From Paludibacteraceae bacterium (GTDB lineage Bacteria; Bacteroidota; Bacteroidia; Bacteroidales; Paludibacteraceae), in contig JAFVAX010000105.1 in assembly GCA_017480285.1 (NCBI GenBank), positions 1 to 61,631 of the forward strand: a stretch of 61,631 bases of DNA, written 5' to 3'. A model generated the notes under the pieces. It was not told where the DNA came from. It did not search any database and worked only from the letters and a program-made list of their open reading frames with translations. Shown one piece after another: positions 29,126 through 38,387 of the stretch (position 1 is the stretch's first letter; the number at the start of each line of letters is the position of its first letter). Position numbers and translations under genes: made by a program.

Positions 29126-29533
29126 ATGACAACATCTGCAAAAGTTCTGACATGGTCGGGCGTAGTAATAGCCTTGACGCTTGGCATTTGGATTTATGTG
29201 CATTTCTTTTTCGTGTTCGGCGAAGGTGTCAAAGCCGGCGAACTGAACCGTTTTGTCAAGAAAGGTTGGGTGTTCAAAACCTATGAGGGGCGAATGATTC
29301 AGTCGGGCTATAACTCTGAAAATACGCAAGGTACTATTCAGTCCAACGAGTTTGAGTTTTCAGTTGATGACAAGCGTATTGCCGACGAACTGATGCTTGC
29401 CGCAGGCAAACATATTCAGGTGCATTACAGAGAATATCGCGGTGCTCTGCCTTGGCGCGGCGTTTCCACTTTCGTGGTTGACAGCATCGTGTCGATAACA
29501 GATGAGGAGAGATTGTCGTTTCCGGTTTATTAA
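29126..29533 (+). CDS. Single-pass membrane protein of unknown function
   Basis: The 135-residue protein has one N-terminal membrane helix (about 8-30), then a soluble beta-rich domain with GELNRFVKKGWVFKTYEGRM and VHYREYRGALPWRGVS. Similar Bacteroidetes proteins are known to me with vague or mistaken names such as 6-phosphogluconate dehydrogenase; nothing here supports an enzyme. It has its own promoter, and its stop is 8 bp before the acyl-CoA ligase start. Confidence 0.7.
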   Translation: MTTSAKVLTWSGVVIALTLGIWIYVHFFFVFGEGVKAGELNRFVKKGWVFKTYEGRMIQSGYNSENTQGTIQSNEFEFSVDDKRIADELMLAAGKHIQVHYREYRGALPWRGVSTFVVDSIVSITDEERLSFPVY

Positions 29534-29541
29534 AATTTACT

Positions 29542-31287
29542 ATGGTTGATAATTTTGTTCGTATGTTTGAGGACTCGTTTCGTCATAATTGGAACGAGCC
29601 TTGCTTTACGGATTATGAAACAAACAAAACCCTGACTTATGGCCAAGTGGCAGAGCAGGTTGAGAAACTGCATATTGTGTTTCAAAAATGCGGTTTGAAG
29701 AAAGACGATAACATCGCCCTTATTGGCAGAAACAGCACTAATTGGGCTATCGCATATATAGCAACTATCACTTATGGGGCGGTTATTGTGCCTATCCTGC
29801 ACGATTTCCACGCAAAAGATGTGCATCACATCTTGCGACATTCCGACTCAAAGTTCCTTTTTTCAAGTGAGGTAATTTGGGATCATCTCGATGAGAACGA
29901 GATAGGCGAAGTGCGTGTAGTACTTTCACTTACGGATTTCTCACCATTGTTGGTTCGTATGCCCAAATCAGCATTGTCGGATGCCTCTGACATCGCCCAA
30001 TCGCTTGAGGGTGTAGAGCAACAACCGGCAGAAGAAAAGGCTTGTGATTTTGCGGGTCTGAGTTTGGACGACCTCTCTCACGATGCTGTGCAGAAAGCTT
30101 TTGACGAGAAGTTTGGCGGGGTGTTCCATAAAGACTTGATTCGCTACAACTACAAGGACAATGAGGAACTTGCATCTATCAACTACACTTCAGGCACAAC
30201 TGGTTATTCCAAAGGTGTGATGACGGCAGGTCGTGCGCTTGCCTCGAATGCCAAGTTCGGACTTGATGAAGGTCTGATAAAGACGGGTAGCCGTTTTGTA
30301 GCTTTCCTTCCGTTGGCTCACGCTTACGGGTGCGCTTGGGATTTCCTCGGCAGCGTATGCGGAGGCGGACATACTTGGTTCATCACCAAAGTGCCGACAC
30401 CTAAAGTGCTGATGAAAGCCTTTGCAGAAGTCAAACCTAACAATATCTTGAGCGTTCCGCTTATCATAGAGAAAATTTACAAAAAGCAGATTTTGCCCAT
30501 TATAAGCAAACCGTCAATGAACTGGGTGCTGTCGGTTCGTTATTTGGACGAGTTGGTACTCAAGCAGATACGCAAACAACTTGTAGCAGCCTTCGGTGGT
30601 GAGTTTGAACAGATCATCATTGGCGGAGCGGCTATCAATGCCGAGGTGGAAGCCTTCTTTGAGAAACTTAAATTCCCCTTTACTATAGGTTATGGAATGA
30701 CCGAGACAGCCCCGCTTGTTTCGTATGCTCATTGGACGAAGTTCGTACCGCAGTCTTGTGGACGAATCTTGAAATGTATGGAAGCCAGAATTGCCAATCC
30801 GAATAAAGAAGGGGTAGGTGAGATTGAGATAAAAGGCGACCATGTGATGCTCGGTTATTATAAGAACGAGGAAGCCACTCGGGCATCTTTTACCGAAGAC
30901 GGATGGCTCAAGACAGGCGATTTAGGTTTTCTTGACGCTGACCAAAATCTGTTTATCAAAGGGCGTAGCAAGACGATGTTGCTTGGTCCGAGCGGACAAA
31001 ACATTTACCCTGAAGCCATTGAAGACAAACTCAATAATATGCCTTATGTGCTTGAGAGTATTGTTGTTCAGCGCGATGGCAAACTTGTGGCACTCGTCTA
31101 TCCTGATATGGACGCTGTTGATGCTGCCGGTTTCACGCAGGCTGACCTGCCACAGGAGTTAGACCATGTGCGCAAGGAAGTGAACCAGCAACTCGCTTCG
31201 TTTGAGCAGATAAGCAAGATTGTAGTGCAAACACAAGAGTTCCAGAAAACACCGAAGAATAGTATTAAACGATATTTGTATAGTTGA
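29542..31287 (+). CDS. fadD: Long-chain fatty acid-CoA ligase (AMP-binding)
   Basis: The enzyme activates fatty acids through an acyl-adenylate. The 581-residue protein has the ATP-binding motif NYTSGTTGYSKGVM (about 214-227), FTIGYGMTETAPLVS, the DGWLKTGDLG segment and the C-terminal KGRSKTMLLGPSGQNIYPEAIED. This is the form of Bacteroidetes long-chain synthetases. A strongly divergent insert at about 130-200 is also usual. The substrate chain length is inferred from the family. Confidence 0.9.
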   Translation: MVDNFVRMFEDSFRHNWNEPCFTDYETNKTLTYGQVAEQVEKLHIVFQKCGLKKDDNIALIGRNSTNWAIAYIATITYGAVIVPILHDFHAKDVHHILRHSDSKFLFSSEVIWDHLDENEIGEVRVVLSLTDFSPLLVRMPKSALSDASDIAQSLEGVEQQPAEEKACDFAGLSLDDLSHDAVQKAFDEKFGGVFHKDLIRYNYKDNEELASINYTSGTTGYSKGVMTAGRALASNAKFGLDEGLIKTGSRFVAFLPLAHAYGCAWDFLGSVCGGGHTWFITKVPTPKVLMKAFAEVKPNNILSVPLIIEKIYKKQILPIISKPSMNWVLSVRYLDELVLKQIRKQLVAAFGGEFEQIIIGGAAINAEVEAFFEKLKFPFTIGYGMTETAPLVSYAHWTKFVPQSCGRILKCMEARIANPNKEGVGEIEIKGDHVMLGYYKNEEATRASFTEDGWLKTGDLGFLDADQNLFIKGRSKTMLLGPSGQNIYPEAIEDKLNNMPYVLESIVVQRDGKLVALVYPDMDAVDAAGFTQADLPQELDHVRKEVNQQLASFEQISKIVVQTQEFQKTPKNSIKRYLYS

Positions 31288-31499
31288 TATTTTTGAATAT
31301 AATCATCGTCATATTGATTGTTTTGATTGCAGTTATTTTGCTTTCTGTCAGGATTTTGCTTGTGAAAAACGGCTCTTTCCACAGCGAGCATATATCTGCC
31401 AACAAGAAAATGCGTGAGAACGGCATCGGTTGTGCCACTTCGCAAGACAGGCAAGCGCAGTGGGACGATAGCCACAAACTCAATGTAAAAGAATTATAA
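31284..31499 (+). CDS. Small membrane-anchored protein, conserved in Bacteroidetes
   Basis: The 71-residue protein starts with TTG at 31284, overlapping the acyl-CoA ligase stop (TTGA); another TTG lies three codons on. It has one N-terminal membrane helix (about 3-25), then a short tail NGSFHSEHISANKKMRENGIGCATSQDRQAQ. The HxSANKxMRxxGIGC segment resembles a small family I recall beside such genes in Bacteroidales. The function is unknown. The single cysteine could be a modification or metal site. Confidence 0.65.
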   Translation: MIFLNIIIVILIVLIAVILLSVRILLVKNGSFHSEHISANKKMRENGIGCATSQDRQAQWDDSHKLNVKEL

Positions 31500-31518
31500 A
31501 ACCTAAAAAATCATAAAT

Positions 31519-32124
31519 ATGAATCGTAACATCATTCTTTATTGTTATTTGGCAGTGCTGACCGTGTTGGTTGTAGTGCTGTCAGTTAAAGTGTTCAGTA
31601 AGAAATCGTGCAATCGCACAGAAGGACCGGCCGTTATTGCTAATGTTCAAGACGGTTCAAAGATGCCGGTTGCATACATCAATCTCGACACATTGCTCAC
31701 TCAATATACCTTTGCTATTGAGGCTAACGACCGCCTTATGAGCAAGCAAGAGTCTGCTCGTGCTACCTTTACAACAAAAGCACGTACTCTGCAAAACGAG
31801 ATGGCAGATTTTCAACGCAAACTTGAGACGAATGCTTTCCTTAGTCGCGACCGTGCTGAAAAAGAGCAACAACGACTGCTCAAGAAACAACAGGAATTAG
31901 AGCAGTTGGAAGACCAATTGTCGCAAGATATACTTGTTGAAAATCAGAAACTTAATAAGCAACTTCGCGATACTCTTGACGCTTTCCTGAAAGAGTATAA
32001 CGCAAATGCAGGCTATCAGATTATTCTTGCTAATGCTCAAAGCGACAACATACTTCTTGCTCAACCCGGCTACGACATCACACCTGAGGTTGTAAGTGCT
32101 TTGAATAAGAGATATACGAAGTAA
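31519..32124 (+). CDS. OmpH/Skp-like protein
   Basis: The 201-residue protein has an N-terminal membrane or signal segment (about 5-27), then MPVAYINLDTLLTQYTFA, the conserved first strand of OmpH/Skp proteins. A long coiled coil (about 70-155) follows, with LDAFLKEYNANAGYQIILANAQSDNILLA, the family's C-terminal strand. Skp proteins hold unfolded outer-membrane proteins in the periplasm. The N-terminal helix may stay uncleaved and anchor it. It lies 30 bp before the sugar transferase. Confidence 0.85.
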   Translation: MNRNIILYCYLAVLTVLVVVLSVKVFSKKSCNRTEGPAVIANVQDGSKMPVAYINLDTLLTQYTFAIEANDRLMSKQESARATFTTKARTLQNEMADFQRKLETNAFLSRDRAEKEQQRLLKKQQELEQLEDQLSQDILVENQKLNKQLRDTLDAFLKEYNANAGYQIILANAQSDNILLAQPGYDITPEVVSALNKRYTK

Positions 32125-32153
32125 GACCGCTACGCTGTAATACCGCTTGTAAG

Positions 32154-33695
32154 ATGCCACAGAAAAAGGAAAACATATTCTTCTACAAGCCGTATCTGCC
32201 ATATTTATTGGTGGATGTGGTCTTGTTATTGAGTAGTTTTGGAGTTGTATTGTGGCTCTTTCCTTTAAGCACGAACATACCATTCCAGAAGTATTGGGTC
32301 TTTGCGCTTGTCTTTTCCGGTGTTTGGCTACTTACTTCATATCTCATTCACCGATATGTGGCTGTTCGCTTCCTCAGAGTGCATCATAGTCTGCTACGAC
32401 TGTTTGCTACTGCCGGTATTGTTTTCGGAGCGATGTGGGGGTATATGGAGTATTTGGGCAAAGACTATAACTATTCCATTTGGGTACTGCTTACTATTTG
32501 GCTTATTGTGCTGATTTTCAGTTTTGTCTTTGTCCTTTCAGCCCATGCGTATCGTTATGCGCTTAACATTGAACCCGAGATTGAGCGTCTGCCGGATTTA
32601 GGTACTAAGCATGTGCTTTATCCGGCACACCCACTTACTGAAGGACAGAAAGCCAACATACGCCAACTGATAATTGAAAACTCAGGTCGTGGCGTTCTAC
32701 GGCTGTTAGATAATCAGATTGACCTTTATAGTTCGAACACTCTCTTGCTTCGCACTTCGGAGATATTTAACATTCAGAAAATCAACCCTTATCGCTACGA
32801 TACCATCATCAACCTTATGCCACTTAACCAGATTCGCGGTATAAACAAGATGTTTGGTATCATCAACGATCGTTTGCCTGAAAACGGCAGACTGCTGATC
32901 TGTTTTGAGTCGCAGTCGCAGCAGAAACAGCGTATCTTGCGCTCGTATCCGCCGGTTTTGAACAGGTTGGTATATTTCCTCTTTTATATCTATAAACGCG
33001 TTATACCGCGTATGTTCCTTACTTCTCGTATATACTATGATATAACTGAAGGCAAGAATCGTGTGCTCTCGAAAGCCGAAGTGTTAGGACGGTTATGTTA
33101 TTGCGGTTATGAGATTGAGAGTGAGCGCAAACGAAACGGACTTATTTATGTTGTGGCGCGTCGCAGTTTCCGACCAAAAACTTTCGCACGCCGGTATTAT
33201 GGAGTGCTCATACAACTGAATCGTGTCGGAAAAGACGGTAAGAAAATCAAGGTCTATAAGTTCCGTACGATGCACCCGTATTCGGAGTTCCTGCAACAGT
33301 ATATTTATGAGAAATACAGTTTGCAGGAGGGTGGCAAGTTCAAACACGACATCCGCGTCTCGTCGATGGGACGGTTTATGCGTCGTACTTGGATGGACGA
33401 GTGGCCTATGTTTATCAACATAATGAAAGGCGAGATGAAACTTGTAGGGGTTAGACCGTTAAGCAACCAATACTTCTCGCTCTACAACGAAGAGTTGCAA
33501 AAACAGCGCACTCGTCATAAGCCCGGACTGTTGCCACCTTTCTATGTGGATATGCCAAAGACGCTCAGCGAGATAGAAGCATCGGAAAAGAAGTATCTTG
33601 ACTTGTGTGAGCAGAAAGGTACACTTAGAACAGATTTTGTATATTTCTGGAAGATATTCTTCAATATCGTTTTCAGACATAAGAGAAGTAATTAG
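32154..33695 (+). CDS. Membrane sugar transferase (polyprenyl glycosylphosphotransferase type)
   Basis: The 513-residue protein begins with about four membrane helices (about 12-130). A middle region follows (about 150-340) with LPENGRLLICFES and LSKAEVLGRLCYCGYEIE, which recalls the end of a SAM-methyltransferase fold. It closes with a bacterial sugar-transferase domain: KVYKFRTMHPYSEF, RVSSMGRFMRRTWMDEWPMFINIMKGEMKLVGVRPL and KPGLLPP. Such enzymes transfer a sugar phosphate to a lipid carrier to start surface glycan synthesis. The exact sugar is not known. Confidence 0.85.
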   Translation: MPQKKENIFFYKPYLPYLLVDVVLLLSSFGVVLWLFPLSTNIPFQKYWVFALVFSGVWLLTSYLIHRYVAVRFLRVHHSLLRLFATAGIVFGAMWGYMEYLGKDYNYSIWVLLTIWLIVLIFSFVFVLSAHAYRYALNIEPEIERLPDLGTKHVLYPAHPLTEGQKANIRQLIIENSGRGVLRLLDNQIDLYSSNTLLLRTSEIFNIQKINPYRYDTIINLMPLNQIRGINKMFGIINDRLPENGRLLICFESQSQQKQRILRSYPPVLNRLVYFLFYIYKRVIPRMFLTSRIYYDITEGKNRVLSKAEVLGRLCYCGYEIESERKRNGLIYVVARRSFRPKTFARRYYGVLIQLNRVGKDGKKIKVYKFRTMHPYSEFLQQYIYEKYSLQEGGKFKHDIRVSSMGRFMRRTWMDEWPMFINIMKGEMKLVGVRPLSNQYFSLYNEELQKQRTRHKPGLLPPFYVDMPKTLSEIEASEKKYLDLCEQKGTLRTDFVYFWKIFFNIVFRHKRSN

Positions 33696-33710
33696 ACTAA
33701 CTTTCCTAAA

Positions 33711-35618
33711 ATGAAAAAATATCTCACTTCGGTCATATCGCTTTTTGTTATGACCGTTTTTTTGTATTCCGAAACAACTACCGCTTTAGAACAAGATTCT
33801 GTGCGTGTTTATGAACTGAAAGAAGTTGTGGCGACAGGTACGAAAAACCCGACTGATTCCCGACTTCTGCCACTAACCGTGTCGGTTGTCAAACAAGAGC
33901 AGTTGGAAGAGAGACACGAGCAAAACATTCTGCCAACACTGATGCAGACCGTTCCGGGTTTGTTTGTAACTCAGAGAGGAGTAATGGGTTATGGTGTAAG
34001 CACAGGCGGTTCGGGGGCTATCTCGGTGCGTGGTATAGGCAGTTCGCCCAACACAGGTATGCTTGTGCTTATTGACGGACTGCCACAGTATGCAGGCTTG
34101 TATGGGCATCCTATTGCCGACAACTATCAGACGATGATGACCGAGCGGGTTGAGGTTATTCGCGGTCCGGCATCGCTTTTCTACGGTAGTAATGCGATGG
34201 GTGGGGTGGTGAATATCGTTACACGCCAACCTAAACAAGACACTGTTCTTACCAATGTGCATTTGCAAGGCGGGTCGTACTACTCGCTTGAAACAGGCAT
34301 AACCAATCAAGTCAGACGAGGAAAGTTCTCATCGGCTGTCGGGTTCGATTATAGCCGAACTGATGGTCATCGCCGGAATATGAATTTTGACGAGTACAAT
34401 GCCTTTGTTCGTTTGGGTTACGATATTAGTCTGAATTGGCGTATGTCGGCTATGGGTAATGTGGCATATTTCAATTCGTCGAACCCGGGAACGGTCAGTA
34501 ATCCATTGGAAGACAACGATATGCATGTCTTGCGCGGTACGGCTTCGCTGTCAGTTGAGAATGAATATAAGCGTACATCGGGTGCCATAAGGCTCTATTA
34601 TAATGGCGGACGGCACAAAATTGACGAGGGCTATCAACAAGACGCAGAACCGCAGACGAAGTTTTATTTGCATAACGACTTGATGGCAGGTGTGTCGGTT
34701 TATCAAACCGTGGCTATGTTTAGAGGCAACAGAACGACCTTTGGTTTTGACTATCAGCATTTTGGAGGGCATGCTTGGAATCAGAGCAAGGAAATAAAGG
34801 GCAAGGTCGGACAAACCGACATCATTCGCAAGACGCAGGTTGAACTTGCAGGATATGTTGATTTCAGGCAAGAGGTGGTATCGTGGTTCTCACTTGAGGC
34901 AGGCATTCGTTTCGACTGGCATTCAGGTGCCGGAATGAACTATATTCCTCAGGCAGGTCTGTCGTTCGTGTTGCCCAAAGAAACAGAATTGAAAGCCTTG
35001 GTGTCGCGCGGGTTTCGTAGTCCTACCATTCGTGAGATGTATATGTACAAGCCTGCTAATGAGGAACTTCGGGCGGAGAGTTTGTGGAACTATGAGTTGT
35101 CGTATAAGCAATCGTTGCTTGATGGACGGTTGCGTCTTGGGGCAAACATTTTCTATCTGCAAGCAAAGGATATGATTTCCACTCAGATGGTTGATGGCAA
35201 ACCGCTTAATGTTAATACTGGCAAACTCAGAAACGCCGGAGCAGAAGTGGAGATACGATACAACATTATAAAAGGACTAACCGTGTATGGCAATTATAGT
35301 TATCTGTATATGAAGAATGTTCAGTTGGCAGCCCCTGCGCATAAACTCAATATAGGAGTACTGTATCACCACCAAAAGTTCAAAGTAGGTACTGATTTTC
35401 AGTATGTTGCAGGACTATATACAGCTCTTAAAACCAATACTCAGGAGGCTCAAAAAGAGAACTTCGTACTTTGGAACGCACATGTTGATTACCGCATCTG
35501 GCGGGGGCTGTGGGCGTATGTCAAAGTTGATAACCTTTTTGGGCAGCGATACGAAATAAATGCCGGCTTCCCAATGCCGAGAACAACGGTTTTTGGCGGA
35601 CTGAGTTGGACCTTTTGA
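33711..35618 (+). CDS. TonB-dependent outer-membrane receptor
   Basis: The 635-residue protein has a signal peptide (about 1-26), a TonB-box-like region YELKEVVATG (about 34-43), then a plug domain with LMQTVPGLFV, AISVRGIGSSPNTGMLVLIDGLPQY and VEVIRGPASLFYGSNAMGGVVNI. A 22-strand barrel follows, ending in a terminal aromatic (SWTF). It lacks the CarboxypepD-like extension of SusC proteins, so a metal complex, heme or cobalamin is more likely than a glycan. No partner transporter genes are nearby. Confidence 0.9.
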   Translation: MKKYLTSVISLFVMTVFLYSETTTALEQDSVRVYELKEVVATGTKNPTDSRLLPLTVSVVKQEQLEERHEQNILPTLMQTVPGLFVTQRGVMGYGVSTGGSGAISVRGIGSSPNTGMLVLIDGLPQYAGLYGHPIADNYQTMMTERVEVIRGPASLFYGSNAMGGVVNIVTRQPKQDTVLTNVHLQGGSYYSLETGITNQVRRGKFSSAVGFDYSRTDGHRRNMNFDEYNAFVRLGYDISLNWRMSAMGNVAYFNSSNPGTVSNPLEDNDMHVLRGTASLSVENEYKRTSGAIRLYYNGGRHKIDEGYQQDAEPQTKFYLHNDLMAGVSVYQTVAMFRGNRTTFGFDYQHFGGHAWNQSKEIKGKVGQTDIIRKTQVELAGYVDFRQEVVSWFSLEAGIRFDWHSGAGMNYIPQAGLSFVLPKETELKALVSRGFRSPTIREMYMYKPANEELRAESLWNYELSYKQSLLDGRLRLGANIFYLQAKDMISTQMVDGKPLNVNTGKLRNAGAEVEIRYNIIKGLTVYGNYSYLYMKNVQLAAPAHKLNIGVLYHHQKFKVGTDFQYVAGLYTALKTNTQEAQKENFVLWNAHVDYRIWRGLWAYVKVDNLFGQRYEINAGFPMPRTTVFGGLSWTF

Positions 35619-35640
35619 TAATTAGAAATGAGGAATGAGA

Positions 35641-35677
35641 AATGCACTTTTGAGAATCATATTCTCTCAAGTGCATT
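35641..35677. terminator. Hairpin between the convergent TonB receptor and batE
   Basis: AATGCACTTTTGAGAAT (35641-35657) pairs with ATTCTCTCAAGTGCATT (35661-35677) with two mismatches and a 3-base loop. The right arm encodes the last codons of batE. No clear T-run follows on either side, so it is a candidate bidirectional terminator only. Confidence 0.5.
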
Positions 35678-36466
35678 GCTTTCTACCCATCCGCGATAGT
35701 CTGCAACCGTTATTTCATACCAGTTTCCGACGGCAGAGTGAATCGTTACTTTCGTTCCTTCGTGCAGCACAAAAAGGTCGTTGCCCGACTTGTCGGGACT
35801 GCTCTTGGCATTCACTATACCTTTCATAATGATGGCCTGTTGCCGTTTGGTGGCTTTGTTGTGAAGCGTGGCAGCATTGGCTGTGCATACGATACAGAGA
35901 AGCAGACTTATCCAAGCCGAGTGGAAAGAGAGTTTGCGTCCCCAAAGTGGTGTCAGGAAGAAATAGAGCATAAGTACGATAAGGAAAACAACGAAAAACA
36001 CTACGCTTGCCACTGTCCAAGTGTTCTCGCTCAAGAGGTTGCTTACCCATTTTGCCCATTCAACGAGGAAGAATGAAGGTTTCTCTTCGATGTTGTCAAC
36101 AATCTTCTGTTGGGCGAATATAAGGTTGAACTGCGCATCTTTGTTGTGCGGGTCAAGACGAAGGGCACGCTCGTAATGAAGTATGGCTTTGCCAAGTTCG
36201 CCTAACTTGAAATAGGTGTTGGCAACATTGTATTCAAGAGGTGATGACGGTTTTTGCGTGAGCATATCTTCGTAGATAAGCAGTGCTTTTTCGTATTCGC
36301 CTTGAGCATAGAGTTCGCCGGCTTCCTGTTCTTGTGAGAAAAGGGTTAGCGAGAAAAGCGAAAAAACGCATAAAATCCAATATCTAATAGCGTTAGCGGT
36401 CTTTGTTCCAATAGCGTTAGCGGTCTTGATTCTAACAGCGTTAGCGGTCATAGTATTTCCTTTCAT
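35657..36466 (-). CDS. batE: BatE (TPR and SH3-like protein of the Bat operon)
   Basis: The 269-residue protein has tetratricopeptide repeats (about 50-125), two membrane helices (about 150-170 and 185-205) and a bacterial SH3-like domain at the C-terminus (GIVNAKSSPDKSGNDLFVLHEGTKV...WYEITVADYRGWVESNAL). Bat proteins support aerotolerance and stress survival in anaerobic Bacteroides. The signal-peptide n-region is unusually long, with three TANA[IV]xxK octapeptides from a 24-bp minisatellite. The ATG overlaps the batD stop (ATGA), which supports this start. Confidence 0.88.
   Translation of the reverse strand: MKGNTMTANAVRIKTANAIGTKTANAIRYWILCVFSLFSLTLFSQEQEAGELYAQGEYEKALLIYEDMLTQKPSSPLEYNVANTYFKLGELGKAILHYERALRLDPHNKDAQFNLIFAQQKIVDNIEEKPSFFLVEWAKWVSNLLSENTWTVASVVFFVVFLIVLMLYFFLTPLWGRKLSFHSAWISLLLCIVCTANAATLHNKATKRQQAIIMKGIVNAKSSPDKSGNDLFVLHEGTKVTIHSAVGNWYEITVADYRGWVESNALERI
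36385..36450 (-). repeat. 24-bp minisatellite within the batE signal peptide
   Basis: The core AGCGTTAGCGGTC (plus strand) recurs at 36389, 36413 and 36437. The 24-bp spacing keeps the reading frame and adds eight residues per unit. Confidence 0.85.
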
Positions 36467-38286
36467 AATTTTTTTGTTTCAAGTTGTTCGATTATATCTG
36501 CCGTTTGGTCGTAAAGTGTCTGCATCTGATGGCTGTCAGCCGAAGGTGCATAACGCGCGAACTGCGCATCGTCCAAGGTCTTGCCAAGTTGTTGCAGAAT
36601 ATCTTGTGAGATATTTTTCTCTGTAAGTATCTGTATGATATTCTGTCGGTTGAGGTCGGCGGTTGCTATGCCGAGACGGTCGCTCAGGTAGCCTATGAGT
36701 GCGCGTTCGATCTCTTCATAGAAGGCTGTCTTGTCGCCTTTCTGAAGCAGTTGTCGTGCGTTTTTGAGTCGTTTCTGTACCACTTTTCCTGCTCTCTTAT
36801 ACTTCATTCGGCGTATGTCTGCCCGCTCTTTGAGTTGGTGGCGGAAGGCAATGAAAAGAATGATGGCAATAAGCAGTGGCACAAGGAAACAAAGCAAGTA
36901 GGGTAGTGTGCCGAAAACGAGCAAAGGCTTTTTATGTTCAGGCATCGAACCAGTGTAGATATATCTTATGTCAGTACCTAACTGCTTGATATTCTCTTTG
37001 TTGACTGCAATGTTGGTGCTTACTGTCGTTTGGTCTTCTGCGCCGCGCTCAACATTGAGCGTGTATGGTTGTGTGGCAAGTGTCTGATACTGACCAGTCT
37101 TAGTGTCGTAGTAGGAGAACTTAACCGAAGGTATCGTAAACTCTCCCGTGGCACGGGCAATAGCGAGATATTCGATTGTTTTTGAGCCTGTTATGCCACT
37201 TGTAGTAGTCTTGAAGTTGTTGTTTACTTTCGGGTCATACACTTCGAAGCCTTCAGGGAAATCGACGCTTGGTGTTTTGACAAGTTTTAGATTGCCGGTG
37301 CCTTTTATAGTGAGCGTCAGTGTTACGGCTTCGTTGGCTTTGAGCGAATTGGTACTTATCTTACTGTCCATGCTGAACTGCCCAACGCCACCTAAGAAAC
37401 CTTCAGGTTTGCCGGCGGGCAAAGGTTTGGCGTGAATAGTTATGCCGGGGGCTGTCAGTTGCTTGGTATAGTTGGTATAGGAGCCGAAGAAATCGTCGAA
37501 GATACTGCGTACTTGTGCTCGGTTCTGCACGCGAATGATGGCTTCGAAACTTGCGGGGTCAATCTGCAAGTCGCCACTATGTTGCGGATAGAGCAGGGTT
37601 TGATAGAGTACGGCGGTGTTGTAGTTTCTGCCGTTGTAGTGTTCCAGTTCGGTTTGAATCTGACCTAAATCAATCTCTTGCTTGAGGAAACCTGTGAACT
37701 CAGGTATCTTGGTGTTGTTGGTAAATTGCGAAACATCAACACCTGCGAAATACAGTTTGTACTGCAAAAGCAGACATTCCTGTTCTGAGACGGTGGTTTT
37801 CGTTACGAGTGTGCGTATGAAGATATTGTCTTTCGAGATAGAGCCACCTGCGTCTTGCATCTGTTGGCGCTCGGCTTGTCCTGTTGAGCCGTTGTCGGCA
37901 GGTTGGTCGGGTGGTAAGACTTCAATCTTTAAGCCGGTGGACTGATATTGCGTTTTGCCGACCATGATTGTGGCTGCCGGAATGGTGAATGTGCCGGTCT
38001 CGTTGGCAAGCAAGGTATAGGTATAGGTCTGCGTGTAAGAGGTGGTCATGTCGCCATTGACCATCGAGATGTTGGTGGATGTTGACGAATACGGTCCGGC
38101 TAACACTTCGAAATTGGGCATGTCAGGCGCACGAAGGTCTTTGCTTCGCTGGTTGACCGTGTAGGTTAGTTGGAAAGGTCTGCCCTGTACCACTTGCTTG
38201 GGTGCGGAGGCAGTGAAACTCACATCTTCGGCAAAAACGCTTAAGATGCTGAAAAGTAGAACTATTAAGGTTGCTGTTTTTCTCAT
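36463..38286 (-). CDS. batD: BatD (oxygen tolerance protein)
   Basis: The 607-residue protein has a signal peptide (about 1-19). Immunoglobulin-like beta domains of the BatD family follow, with VSFTASAPKQVVQGRPFQLTYTVN and NVEVLAGP-type segments. One membrane helix (about 455-478) precedes a cytoplasmic, helical C-terminus. It is a periplasmic partner of the BatA/B VWA proteins. It lies between batC and batE; two copies of a box-hairpin repeat fill the 101 bp upstream of its start. Confidence 0.92.
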   Translation of the reverse strand: MRKTATLIVLLFSILSVFAEDVSFTASAPKQVVQGRPFQLTYTVNQRSKDLRAPDMPNFEVLAGPYSSTSTNISMVNGDMTTSYTQTYTYTLLANETGTFTIPAATIMVGKTQYQSTGLKIEVLPPDQPADNGSTGQAERQQMQDAGGSISKDNIFIRTLVTKTTVSEQECLLLQYKLYFAGVDVSQFTNNTKIPEFTGFLKQEIDLGQIQTELEHYNGRNYNTAVLYQTLLYPQHSGDLQIDPASFEAIIRVQNRAQVRSIFDDFFGSYTNYTKQLTAPGITIHAKPLPAGKPEGFLGGVGQFSMDSKISTNSLKANEAVTLTLTIKGTGNLKLVKTPSVDFPEGFEVYDPKVNNNFKTTTSGITGSKTIEYLAIARATGEFTIPSVKFSYYDTKTGQYQTLATQPYTLNVERGAEDQTTVSTNIAVNKENIKQLGTDIRYIYTGSMPEHKKPLLVFGTLPYLLCFLVPLLIAIILFIAFRHQLKERADIRRMKYKRAGKVVQKRLKNARQLLQKGDKTAFYEEIERALIGYLSDRLGIATADLNRQNIIQILTEKNISQDILQQLGKTLDDAQFARYAPSADSHQMQTLYDQTADIIEQLETKKL

Positions 38287-38303
38287 TTCAGTTATTTTTT
38301 TCC

Positions 38304-38336
38304 AAAGGCTGATGCCTTTCTGAGTTGACGAAAGTT
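38304..38336 (-). repeat. Box-hairpin element, copy A (upstream of batD)
   Basis: Plus-strand AAAGGC-TGAT-GCCTTT (38304-38319) is followed by CTGAGTTGACGAAAGTT (38320-38336). On the coding strand the box comes first, then the hairpin, 18 bases before the batD ATG. The loop is ATCA on the coding strand, unlike the other copies. Confidence 0.75.
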
Positions 38337-38348
38337 GTGTTCATTACC

Positions 38349-38381
38349 AAAGGCTTACGCCTTTCTGAGTTGACGAAAGTT
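38349..38381 (-). repeat. Box-hairpin element, copy B (upstream of batD)
   Basis: AAAGGC-TTAC-GCCTTT (38349-38364) is followed by the same 17-base box as copy A (38365-38381), 45 bp away. On the coding strand the loop is GTAA. Confidence 0.78.
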
Positions 38382-38387
38382 CTTTGA

